From positions 493,501 to 557,500 of the forward strand of contig NZ_MDGR01000007.1 of the NCBI RefSeq assembly GCF_002742335.1: a DNA stretch of 64,000 bases, read 5' to 3'. Position 1 is the first letter of the stretch. Every line of letters begins with the position of its first letter. The notes below the pieces were generated by a model. That model ran no database searches. It was not told where the DNA came from and saw only the letters and a list, made by a program, of their open reading frames with translations. This document shows, in pieces, positions 27,678-36,370 of the stretch. Position numbers and translations under genes: made by a program. Source of the DNA: Reichenbachiella sp. 5M10. GTDB lineage: Bacteria > Bacteroidota > Bacteroidia > Cytophagales > Cyclobacteriaceae.

Positions 27678-29228
27678 TCAAGCAGCCTTGGTCGAAAGAT
27701 TTTTGTCGTAGGCGACAGTGTTCCCGTTGACGGGGAGTTCTCGCGTGAGCCAACCGCGTTTGCCTGCGGTAGCGATCGCGTAGGGAGTAATCCAGAATAA
27801 CCCAAAGGTGTATAGAATACTGTACGAGTAGGCCCAAATGGACTCGGATAGCTTGTAACGAACCGCATAGAAGAACACCGAAAAACTCGAGAAGAGGAGT
27901 ATACTGAAGAGTGTAGAACTTACAAACAGTAAGGGTTGTGTCGCGATGAATACGAACATTAACAATGTAAAGGGATAGGCCATCAATACTTTGAGCCACT
28001 GGTTTACGAACAGTAGTCGGGCACCTAGTTTGGAACCTTCTCTAAATGGTGTGAATACAAATTTGGACATCATGATGTTTTCACGGACATTGCTGCGTTC
28101 CCATCGGATATACATTTTGTATAGACTCGTATAGTTTTCGGGTACGTTGGTGAGTACGACGGCATTTCGTTGAAACATGACATGATAGCCTTGTTTGAGT
28201 ATCATGTTGGTCATGGCCCGATCTTCTCCAATGTCTGAGGGCTGTCCCATGAAGGTCTGATTGATCCACTCAGGGAGGCAGGTCATGACGGCTTCTCTTC
28301 GGTAGGCTGCTAGTGCACCTGGGGTGCATAGCACGGATTCTAGTTGACCTTGAGCAGAACGAATAAACTCGAAACTCAATACAAAGCTCACATTGAGCAT
28401 GCGTGGGATGATTGCTTTTTGGTTATTTAGTACTTGGACATTGCCTGCAACAGCTCCACATTTTTCATGCGTCACAAAGGGGCTCACAAGATTGCGTAGT
28501 GTGTCGGGCTTGACTATCGAATCACTGTCAATGGTGACGAAAACATCCCCTGTTCCGAGGTTGAATCCACGGTAAAGTGCGTGGCGTTTGCCTTTGTTTT
28601 TGGGCTGTTGGTAGATGGCTAGGCGGTCACCGAGTTGGGATTTGGCTTTTTTCATCCAGTGCCATGTATCGTCTTTGCTTCCGTCATCTATGGCGATCAG
28701 TTGGATTTTATCTTCTGGGTAGAGACTGGCAGCTATACTGATCAAAGTCTCCCATACCAGTTTGCCTTCGTTGTATGCGGGCACGATCACTGTGCAGCTC
28801 GGTAACTCATCGTCGGAGACCGAGGTTACGGGTTTGTATTGCCAGTACAAGAATAAGTTGTAGAGAAAGAATCCTCCCTTGAAGAGAAAGAGGGAGAGAC
28901 TGATGGTGATGAAGATGAGCCCTCCAGTCGAATTGAGCCTTTCGAAGTGTAATTGCTCGAACTGTGGCTGCAGAATGTAAAATGTGTATGTGGCGCCAGC
29001 GAGTAGAAGAAATGTAGCCAATAGCACCAGAGGTACTTTTGGGTTTTGTTTTGCTTTTCGAATTACATTTTTCGGTTTTTTGGAGCGAGAGAAAAAGGCG
29101 TTTTGTAAGGATTGATGGTAGGTGGGGCGGAGGAATCCAAACAAACCCTGTTTTTGTTTTGAGTTTTTGGAGGAATTACCTGATCGCTTGATGGTGTTTC
29201 TCTCTTGCTTCAGCTTGATAGTATTCAT
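27678..29228 (-). CDS. Membrane glycosyltransferase family 2 (processive polysaccharide synthase type)
   Basis: A 516-residue inner-membrane GT-A enzyme resembling N-acetylglucosaminyl or hyaluronan-type synthases. Two membrane segments (about 65-90 and 102-130) precede the catalytic domain: PAYNEGKLVWETL, D181/D182 in AIDDGS, D234-S-D236, and GED (334-336, candidate base). The motif where processive enzymes have QxxRW reads MYIRW (372-376), so the Gln is replaced by Met. Two or three membrane segments close the protein. It likely polymerises or exports a beta-linked glycan, but no partner genes are adjacent. The first 60 residues are basic and cytosolic. Confidence 0.85.
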   Translation of the reverse strand: MNTIKLKQERNTIKRSGNSSKNSKQKQGLFGFLRPTYHQSLQNAFFSRSKKPKNVIRKAKQNPKVPLVLLATFLLLAGATYTFYILQPQFEQLHFERLNSTGGLIFITISLSLFLFKGGFFLYNLFLYWQYKPVTSVSDDELPSCTVIVPAYNEGKLVWETLISIAASLYPEDKIQLIAIDDGSKDDTWHWMKKAKSQLGDRLAIYQQPKNKGKRHALYRGFNLGTGDVFVTIDSDSIVKPDTLRNLVSPFVTHEKCGAVAGNVQVLNNQKAIIPRMLNVSFVLSFEFIRSAQGQLESVLCTPGALAAYRREAVMTCLPEWINQTFMGQPSDIGEDRAMTNMILKQGYHVMFQRNAVVLTNVPENYTSLYKMYIRWERSNVRENIMMSKFVFTPFREGSKLGARLLFVNQWLKVLMAYPFTLLMFVFIATQPLLFVSSTLFSILLFSSFSVFFYAVRYKLSESIWAYSYSILYTFGLFWITPYAIATAGKRGWLTRELPVNGNTVAYDKNLSTKAA

Positions 29229-29416
29229 AGTTATATCTTGATCGAGTACATAGTTGTATTCTCCTCCCAGATCACCGAACTCGAGCAGTGCATAGGATGA
29301 GAGTGAGTTTAGACAAAGCGTAGGTTGACAAGGAATATGCCATACTGGAATAGGTCAAAATGAGACGATTGGGAAGGGCTAGCTGTGATAGTATAGGGGC
29401 AAAGTGTGGATATTTT

Positions 29417-29449
29417 CCCCATCGATGGGGAGTGTGCCCCAACTTGGGG
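29417..29449. promoter_or_regulatory. Two tandem CCCCA...TGGGG dyads, candidate operator pair
   Basis: CCCCATCGATGGGG (29417-29430) and CCCCAACTTGGGG (29437-29449) are both palindromes, each followed by AGTGT, so the unit is directly repeated. Their centres are about 20 bases apart, close to two helical turns. They lie about 190 bases upstream of the glycosyltransferase start. Confidence 0.45.
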
Positions 29450-29479
29450 AGTGTAGGTTCTCTTGCCGAATAGGTACAA

Positions 29480-29509
29480 AAAAACCTTGGCTGCATGACC
29501 AAGGTTTTT
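29480..29509 (-). terminator. Terminator downstream of PUL-1 GH3 gene
   Basis: AAAAACCTTGG and CCAAGGTTTTT form an 11-bp stem with an 8-base loop. On the minus strand the stem runs into seven T. It lies 158 bases after the GH3 stop codon. Confidence 0.7.
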
Positions 29510-29667
29510 GTGATTATGAATGAAAAACTAAATTCGAGGGAATATGCCCAAACGCTGCACGTGTGCGGAGCACTTGAGAGGTAAGAAGAAGTAGAGAAGT
29601 AGTCCTGCTTTTGGTTGTTAAAATCAAAAAACGAACACTAACATTCTCGTACTTCTAAGTCGTTTGC

Positions 29668-31941
29668 TTACTCCAGGATGAAGTTTATTTTTTGGTCTGC
29701 GACCGAAACACTAAACTCTCCAGCTTCTACTGTTTTTTCGCTCGAAGCATTGATGAATTCTAGATCTGTCGAATCGAGCGTGAACGAGATCGTTTTGGTT
29801 TCACCTGCTTTGAACTCTTCTTTGGCGAATTTCTTGAGTTTTTTGTAACTCGGTGTGACAGATGCATAAAGGTCAGAAACGAAAAGATCTACAGCCAATT
29901 TGCCATCTCGATCACTGGTGTTGGTGATGTCTATGCTGACTTTGATCTGATCATTGAGGCTGTATTTGGTCTTGTCAAGCTGGAGATTTCCGTACTCGAA
30001 GGTCGAGTAGCTGAGTCCGTATCCAAACTCCCACTGAGGGTTGTAGCCACCTCCGCCGTACGAATCTGGCACCAACTCTGTTACTTCTTCGGTTGATTTG
30101 CGATCATATAGGACTACATCTCCAGAGTATCTCGGGTAGGAGAAAGGCAATCTACCACTTGGGTTGACCTCACCGTATAGAATCTCTACAGTTGCAAGGG
30201 CTCCTTGGCTAGCTGGACGGTAGAGGTTGACGATGGCTTCTGCTCCGTCAGCGATTTTGGAAATGACCCTTGGACGACCTTGCGCGAGCAAGAGAACCAC
30301 CGGTTTGCCTGTAGCATAGGCTGCTTGGACGAGTTCGATTTGATTGTCCTCTAAGTTGAGGTCATGGATGCCTCCGGGTGATTCGGCGTATGATTTTTCT
30401 CCGATAGCGAGCACGATGACATTGGCTTTGGCGGCATTCTTTTTAAGAAATGAGACACTCGTATTGGCCGGGTCTTCAAAATTATTGGTGCTGTTGGAGA
30501 TGACATTGCCTGTTCCGATTTTTGCTTCAAAGGCATCTTTGAGAGTCATCGAGCCTTCAGGGAATTGGCTCTCGTCCTGACCTTGCCAAGTGTAGGACCA
30601 TGAGCCATGGAGAGAACCGAGGTTGTTGGCTGCTGGTCCCATCAAGAGTACCTTGGTATCTGGGCTGAAAGGAAGCGTCTGCTTTTCGTTTTTCAATAGG
30701 GTGATGGATTCCCTTGCAGCATGGAGAGCGACTGTTTTGTAGGCCTCCAATCCAAAGTTGGCTAGGGCTTCTTGCTCAGGGTAGGCATTGTCAAACAGAC
30801 CGAGGTCTGCTTTCAATTTCAATATTCTGTATACCGCCTCGTCTATACGGGCCATAGGTACTTGGCCTTCGTTGACCAATTCGACGAGATAGTCGAAAAA
30901 GGAATAGTCAACAGGTACCATACTCATGTCTATACCCGCATTGATGGCTATTTTGACCGCTTCTTTGGGTGTCGCAGCGACACGGTGTCTGCTGTGCAGA
31001 CGAATGATGTCTTCCCAATCGGTGACTGCCAGCCCTTCAAACCCTAGTTCACCACGTAGGATGTCTGTCAAGTAATATTTGCTGGCATGTACAGGGATCC
31101 CATTGATTTCGCCTGAGTTGATCATCACAGTGGAGGTCCCGCTGTTGACGGCATGCTCAAACGGAGGTAGAAAAATCTCGCGCATTTGTACATCTGGGAT
31201 GTATGCGGGTGTACGATCTTTTCCACTCAAAGGGACGGAGTAGCCCAAGTAGTGCTTCATACAGGATGCTACACCAGTGATTTGGTCTAGACCATCTTCT
31301 TCGTATCCTTTGATGGCTTCACTACCCATGACAGAGGATAGTACTGTTGCTTCGCCAAACATCTCCTCGAATCGAGACCATAGGGGTTGACGTGCGAGTC
31401 CCAAGGCTGGGTCGAAATTCCAACGGATGCCTGATGCACGAGTCTCTTTGGCAGTAATCTTCGCCGCTTGCTTGACCAATGCTGGATTACGTGTAGCCCC
31501 CATGCCGATGTTGTGAGGAAACAGTGTCGAGCCTTGTGTATAGGTCGTACCGTGGATTGCATCGATTCCATAGAGCACGGGGATTTTCAATTCTGTTTCT
31601 TTGGTAGCGATATCTTGAATGGTCGTCAGCAATTGGTGCCACTCTTCGATGCTCAATGGTGTCCCATTGACATTGAGGATAGAACCTACTTTTTTGTTGA
31701 CGATGGCATTTTTGAGTTCGTCGAGATCCAATTGGTTGTTGGGCATGAACATACTCAGGGTGACCTGAGTCATCTGCCCCACCTTGTCTTCGACAGACAT
31801 TTGCTCCATGAGAGCGGTGATTTCAGGGTCTTTATTCATGGGAGATTTAGTTTCTGTAGAGGGTTCGCATGCGCTCAGTCCGAAACCTAGCATTGCCGCG
31901 AGAGCTACTTTCTCGACATATTTTTTTGTATATTCTAACAT
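29668..31941 (-). CDS. GH3 glycoside hydrolase lipoprotein (beta-glucosidase / exo-beta-glucanase type), PUL-1
   Basis: A 757-residue lipoprotein with lipobox FGLSAC. The GH3 N-terminal barrel contains VPVLYGIDAIHG-type sequence (IPVLYGIDAIHGTTY), MKHYLGYS, and the nucleophile motif AVTDWED with Asp at residue 308. The alpha/beta C-domain and a fibronectin-III-like tail (from about 660) complete the usual three-domain BglX-like layout. Members remove terminal glucose (sometimes xylose) from beta-linked oligosaccharides. The frame extends to 31974, but the lipoprotein signal starts at ATG 31941. It is transcribed divergently from HTCS-1, sharing a 155-base regulatory gap, which ties it to PUL-1. 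Confidence 0.92.
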   Translation of the reverse strand: MLEYTKKYVEKVALAAMLGFGLSACEPSTETKSPMNKDPEITALMEQMSVEDKVGQMTQVTLSMFMPNNQLDLDELKNAIVNKKVGSILNVNGTPLSIEEWHQLLTTIQDIATKETELKIPVLYGIDAIHGTTYTQGSTLFPHNIGMGATRNPALVKQAAKITAKETRASGIRWNFDPALGLARQPLWSRFEEMFGEATVLSSVMGSEAIKGYEEDGLDQITGVASCMKHYLGYSVPLSGKDRTPAYIPDVQMREIFLPPFEHAVNSGTSTVMINSGEINGIPVHASKYYLTDILRGELGFEGLAVTDWEDIIRLHSRHRVAATPKEAVKIAINAGIDMSMVPVDYSFFDYLVELVNEGQVPMARIDEAVYRILKLKADLGLFDNAYPEQEALANFGLEAYKTVALHAARESITLLKNEKQTLPFSPDTKVLLMGPAANNLGSLHGSWSYTWQGQDESQFPEGSMTLKDAFEAKIGTGNVISNSTNNFEDPANTSVSFLKKNAAKANVIVLAIGEKSYAESPGGIHDLNLEDNQIELVQAAYATGKPVVLLLAQGRPRVISKIADGAEAIVNLYRPASQGALATVEILYGEVNPSGRLPFSYPRYSGDVVLYDRKSTEEVTELVPDSYGGGGYNPQWEFGYGLSYSTFEYGNLQLDKTKYSLNDQIKVSIDITNTSDRDGKLAVDLFVSDLYASVTPSYKKLKKFAKEEFKAGETKTISFTLDSTDLEFINASSEKTVEAGEFSVSVADQKINFILE

Positions 31942-32004
31942 GATGTGCAAGTTGTACTGTGTATTATTTATCAAAGCAAAGATGTCCTGCCCTCTAGCAC
32001 GAGT

Positions 32005-32045
32005 AGAGCGGTATATATACCAAACTGCATAGGTAATTTGTGCAG
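32005..32045 (+). promoter_or_regulatory. 41-bp conserved element, copy 1, upstream of HTCS-1
   Basis: This copy matches the one before HTCS-2 at 35 of 41 positions by my alignment. It begins AGAGCGGTATATATACC, including the perfect 12-bp palindrome GGTATATATACC (32010-32021), followed at identical spacing by GGTAATTTG and a pyrimidine plus GCAG. It ends 51 bases before the HTCS-1 ATG and lies between the divergent GH3 and HTCS-1 genes. Confidence 0.75.
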
Positions 32046-32096
32046 GGCTATCTACTTACGGATATAAATGGAAATATTTACGGTAAAAAATGTCTT

Positions 32097-35000
32097 ATGA
32101 GGGTATTGATGCTTGCATGTGTTGTGTGTCTGGGGATGTTGCAGTTGGCAAGGGGACAGAGAGTTGTGACAGACTATCAATTCGTATCTCCTGTTGTTGA
32201 ATTGTCTCAAAATACCGTCACTTCCATCATACAAGATCACAATGGATTCTTGTGGTTGGGTACCCGTAGTGGACTCAACCAGTATGATGGGATCAATGTG
32301 AGGACGTTTATGTACGAGGAGGAAGATTCGCTCTCACTTTGCAACAATTATGTGCGTGCACTGGCATTGACTAGAGACAACAAGATTCTGGTAGGGACAT
32401 TGGCTGGGGGGTATTGTGTTTATGATGAGGAGACAGAGACTTTTACTAAACTGCCTGCTTTGAAGCATCCGGATGAATTGGAGTTTGCGACAATTGCGGC
32501 CTTTTATGAAGATGAGATAGGTAATATATGGATGGGGACCGAGCGCAATGGGCTATTCATGTGGAACAAGGAGGAGCAGACTTTTCATCAATACAGACGA
32601 AACGAGAATGATGCATGGGGGATCACATCCAACCGAGTGACAGCTGTCGTAGGAGATGGACGGGGCAATATATGGGTGTCAACTTGGGGTGGGGGGCTGA
32701 ATTTATATGATAGCAATACCAAGCGTTTCATCCCTTTTGTCAAAGGGGAGACCGTCACCAGCCCGAGCTCGAATATCATCCGATGTATGAGTGTGAGAAA
32801 CGGAGACCTATGGCTGGGATTGGATCGTGGGGTGGACAAGGTCTCTTATGACAACAAGGGGAAGTATCGATTTGAGCATCTTGATGTCAAGAGTGACAAT
32901 GGAGAGGAGCCTTTTGTCTTGACTCTCCTGATTGACAGTCAGCAGCGTCTATGGGTCGGCAGTGAGAATCATGGCGTCTGTGTGATGGACTTGGAGACGA
33001 AGGACAGACAGTGGTATGCGAGTAACTCTCGTCATCGCTATGGAATCCAAAACAATTCGATTTGGTCCTTGTGGGAGGATACCAAGGGAGTCGTATGGAT
33101 TGGCACTTTTAATAGAGGGTTGTACAAATTGGATCAAGACAATTGGAAATTCCCTGTATATAAACACAATCCCTACGATCCTCATTCGCTCTCTCAGAGT
33201 GCCGTGAGTTCGTTTTGTGAGGACGAAGAAGGCAATGTCTATGTGGCTACTGATGGCAGTGGTTTAGATTATTGGGATGTCAAGGAGGACCGATTTAGGC
33301 ATTATGACAAAGAAAATAATCCAGGTATGGTCGATGAGGTACTTAGCGTCATCATGGATCGCAACGACAATGTGTGGATGGGAACCTGGCAGGGGGGGGC
33401 ATGGATTAAGCGCAAAGGAGACAATCGCTTTCGTGCGTTTCCTCTCAAGCATGATTTTGATCTCCAGGGAGACAAAGAAAATATCTTTGCCATTAAAGAG
33501 GATAGACAAGGTCGTATTTGGTTTTCAGTGTTTCGAGGTGGCTTGCTCATGTATGATCCAGCGAGTGGTAGCTACCAGTCGTATTCTCACGACGAACGAA
33601 ACCCTGCCAGCATCAGTTCCAACTTGGTCAGGCACTTGTATCAAGATAATAAAGGGAGGTATTGGGTAGGGACCGAGGGGGCTGGACTCAATTTGCTGGA
33701 GGATCCAAATCTAGGAGGTTTTAGTTGTTTTAAGTATGATAGTGAAGACAGTACCTCACTGAGTGACAATGCCGTCCAATGTGTCCTAGAGGATGTGCAG
33801 CATAAGGTCTGGGTTGGTACTTCTCGAGGGTTAAACTCCTACGACGAAGAGACCGGTAACTTTCGTCGATTTGGAATCAAAGAGGGCTTTGCTGATGAGG
33901 TGATCCACTCGATGGAAATCGATGAGGAAGGTGTATTTTGGTTAAGTACCAACAAGGGAATTATTCGTTTTGACCCCCGTACGCTTCAAGTACGTAATTT
34001 CGATCTCAACGATGGCTTGCAAGCCATGGAGTTTTTCAAGCACTCGAGTTATCGCTTGTCCAATGGTGATTTGCTTTTCGGAGGGGTAGAGGGGTTCAAT
34101 GTCATTGACCCAAGTCAAATCTCCGATGAGTTCGAAAAGCCACAGGTGTATTTGGTGGATTTCAAACTTTCTAATATCTCTATCAAAAAGCATCAAGAAG
34201 TAAAGCTGCAAGGGGATTTGATGCATTCGCCAGAGGTCGAACTGAAGTATGATCAAAACGATTTTAGTCTTGAGTTTTCCCAAATCAATTTTAGCCAAAC
34301 TCAAAAAAACCAATATGCTTATCGGCTAAAAAACTATGACCAAGGGTGGCAAGAAGCAGGGAACCGTCGAGAGGCCTATTACACCAATGTGCCACCTGGA
34401 GCGTATGTTTTTGAAGTGAAGGGTACAGACAATGGAGGTACATGGAGTGACAAACAGGCTTCCATGCGGATCGTGATTCATTCTCCTTGGTATGCCAGCA
34501 CCTGGGCATACATACTGTATGCATTGTTGGTGTTGGGGCTGGTGGTGTGGGTGTTTCAGGCCATGCTCAATCGAGAGAGGTTGCAAGCCAAACTCATGTT
34601 GGAGCATATGGAGTTGTCCAAAATGCAGGAATTGGATCAAATGAAATCGAGTTTTTTTGCCAATATATCACATGAGTTTCGCTCGCCGCTGACCTTGATC
34701 TTGGGCCCACTCAAGGCCATGATGGAGAAGCGGGACTTTACCAGTAGTAGCGATCAGATAGCCATGATGCTGCGTAGTGCTGAGAATCTACTCAACCTCA
34801 TCAATCAGCTCTTGGAACTCTCCAAGTTGGAGTCGGGTAAGATGCGCCTAGAATTGGTGACAACAGACGTGGTGACATTTCTCAAACCCATACTGCACTC
34901 ATTTAGTTCGTTGGCCAATCGAAACAATATGGCCTACGTGCTGCATATGCCAGAGTACCCTGTGGAACTGTCGTTTGACCGAGACAAACTAGAAAAAATA

Positions 35001-36227
35001 GTAGTCAACTTGCTGTCCAATGCCTTCAAGTATATCAATGATTTTGGTAGGGTAGAAGTGATTCTTCATGACCGGCACGATCATATCGTGATAGAAGTCA
35101 AGGATGACGGGATAGGAATCCCAGAGGAGGAACAAGACTTTATATTCAATAGGTACTACCGTGTACGAGACAATAAGAAGAAGAAAAGCAAAGGGACGGG
35201 GATAGGTCTTTCGTTGACCAAGGAGCTGGTAGAGTTGCATCATGGGCACATAGAGTTTCGCAGCAGCGAAAACGAAGGAACGAGTTTTGAGGTACACCTC
35301 TTCAAAGGGAAGGCGCAGTTTGATGCAGAGGATTTTGATGACCTGGAGGATGTGACTGTTGTGCAAAATAGAGAGAATCAAGGCAGATACGAAGCAGAAG
35401 AACCTGTGATACAGGCGGGGACGTTTGGTGAAGTTGAAGAAGAAAATAAAAAGCTACCGCTGGTACTGATCGTCGAAGACAATTCAGATATTCTCCAATA
35501 CATCAAGAGTATTCTGGATTCAGAATATCGTGTGATAGAGGCCGAAGATGGCTTGCAAGGTGTAGAGCGTGCCAAAGAGCAAATTCCGGACTTGATTATT
35601 TCCGACATCATGATGCCTGGCAAGGATGGGATAGAACTGTGCAAGGACATTAAATCAGATGAAAAAACCAGTCATATCCCAGTGATTTTGCTGACGGCAA
35701 AGGCTTCCAATGAGAGTGCAGTAGATGGCTTTGAGCAAGGAGCCGATTACTACATTACCAAGCCCTTCAACCCAAAGCTCTTAAGCCTAAGGGTACGCAA
35801 TGCCCTCAGTACACGAGACCATATCCGAGGGCAGCTACTCCACAAGAATACCTTCAATATCGAACCAACCAATATCAAGGTCACTTCTCGGGACGAAGAA
35901 TTTATCGCCAAGGCAGTTTCGATCGTTGAAGAAAACATGTCCAATTCGGATTTTTACATTGATGATTTGAGTCGCGAGCTGGGTATGAGTCGTATGCAAC
36001 TCTACCGTAAACTCAAAGGGCTCATCGGCCAGTCAGCCAATGAGTTTATCCGATCGATGCGCCTCAAGCGTGCCGAACAACTCATCCGTCAAGATGCCAT
36101 GAATATCTCTGAGATTACCTATCAGGTGGGGTTCAATGATTTGCAGTATTTTAGAGACTGTTTCAAAAAACAATACGGAGTGACTCCCTCCGAATATGCA
36201 CGTGAGATGACGGAGAAAATCTCATAA
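32097..36227 (+). CDS. Hybrid two-component system regulator (HTCS-1), PUL-1
   Basis: A 1376-residue single-chain sensor and transcription factor. After a signal peptide (to about RGQ) comes a periplasmic sensor of two seven-bladed propellers (many Reg_prop units such as DHNGFLWLGTRSGLNQYDG), a Y_Y_Y domain (about 710-780) and one membrane helix (about 787-810). Inside the cell are a histidine kinase with HisKA His at about 857 (ISHEFRSP), an ATPase domain (DKLEKIVVNLLSNAFKY; GTGIGLSLTKEL), a receiver with phospho-Asp at about 1170 (LIISDIMMPG), and an AraC-type DNA-binding domain (about 1280-1370). HTCS proteins sense a glycan breakdown product and activate their PUL. The open frame begins at GTG 32040, but the signal peptide starts at 32097. 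Confidence 0.95.
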   Translation: MRVLMLACVVCLGMLQLARGQRVVTDYQFVSPVVELSQNTVTSIIQDHNGFLWLGTRSGLNQYDGINVRTFMYEEEDSLSLCNNYVRALALTRDNKILVGTLAGGYCVYDEETETFTKLPALKHPDELEFATIAAFYEDEIGNIWMGTERNGLFMWNKEEQTFHQYRRNENDAWGITSNRVTAVVGDGRGNIWVSTWGGGLNLYDSNTKRFIPFVKGETVTSPSSNIIRCMSVRNGDLWLGLDRGVDKVSYDNKGKYRFEHLDVKSDNGEEPFVLTLLIDSQQRLWVGSENHGVCVMDLETKDRQWYASNSRHRYGIQNNSIWSLWEDTKGVVWIGTFNRGLYKLDQDNWKFPVYKHNPYDPHSLSQSAVSSFCEDEEGNVYVATDGSGLDYWDVKEDRFRHYDKENNPGMVDEVLSVIMDRNDNVWMGTWQGGAWIKRKGDNRFRAFPLKHDFDLQGDKENIFAIKEDRQGRIWFSVFRGGLLMYDPASGSYQSYSHDERNPASISSNLVRHLYQDNKGRYWVGTEGAGLNLLEDPNLGGFSCFKYDSEDSTSLSDNAVQCVLEDVQHKVWVGTSRGLNSYDEETGNFRRFGIKEGFADEVIHSMEIDEEGVFWLSTNKGIIRFDPRTLQVRNFDLNDGLQAMEFFKHSSYRLSNGDLLFGGVEGFNVIDPSQISDEFEKPQVYLVDFKLSNISIKKHQEVKLQGDLMHSPEVELKYDQNDFSLEFSQINFSQTQKNQYAYRLKNYDQGWQEAGNRREAYYTNVPPGAYVFEVKGTDNGGTWSDKQASMRIVIHSPWYASTWAYILYALLVLGLVVWVFQAMLNRERLQAKLMLEHMELSKMQELDQMKSSFFANISHEFRSPLTLILGPLKAMMEKRDFTSSSDQIAMMLRSAENLLNLINQLLELSKLESGKMRLELVTTDVVTFLKPILHSFSSLANRNNMAYVLHMPEYPVELSFDRDKLEKIVVNLLSNAFKYINDFGRVEVILHDRHDHIVIEVKDDGIGIPEEEQDFIFNRYYRVRDNKKKKSKGTGIGLSLTKELVELHHGHIEFRSSENEGTSFEVHLFKGKAQFDAEDFDDLEDVTVVQNRENQGRYEAEEPVIQAGTFGEVEEENKKLPLVLIVEDNSDILQYIKSILDSEYRVIEAEDGLQGVERAKEQIPDLIISDIMMPGKDGIELCKDIKSDEKTSHIPVILLTAKASNESAVDGFEQGADYYITKPFNPKLLSLRVRNALSTRDHIRGQLLHKNTFNIEPTNIKVTSRDEEFIAKAVSIVEENMSNSDFYIDDLSRELGMSRMQLYRKLKGLIGQSANEFIRSMRLKRAEQLIRQDAMNISEITYQVGFNDLQYFRDCFKKQYGVTPSEYAREMTEKIS

Positions 36228-36252
36228 AACCCTGTTTGTGATCAATGAATGG

Positions 36253-36292
36253 GGGTATGATATGATAGCCTCCTGTAAAAGAAACAATACCC
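36253..36292. promoter_or_regulatory. Inverted GGGTAT...ATACCC half-sites before PUL-1 susC
   Basis: GGGTAT (36253-36258) and ATACCC (36287-36292) flank 28 bases in the HTCS-1/susC gap. A similar GGGTA/TACCC pair lies before PUL-2 susC, and GGTA/TACC forms the palindrome in the HTCS element. Candidate HTCS binding half-sites; chance is not excluded. Confidence 0.3.
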
Positions 36293-36370
36293 GATTGCAG
36301 TTTCTGTGAGGATTGCTGATTATTGGGATAGGATTACTAAACATAAATTACTATTACTAAATTATTACGT

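Larger units (their letters stand above)
29229..29667. other. 439-base intergenic region: tandem GC dyads and a terminator
   Basis: A gap between two minus-strand genes. It holds the terminator for the GH3 gene (29480-29509), two tandem G/C-capped dyads (29417-29449), and presumably the glycosyltransferase promoter. A 76-codon open frame (29272-29502, minus) crosses both structured elements and shows no family features, so I do not call a gene. Confidence 0.6.

Noticed and set aside
29272..29502. 76-codon minus-strand frame in the gap downstream of the PUL-1 GH3 gene
   Set aside because: It runs across a terminator hairpin and the tandem dyads and shows no family feature.
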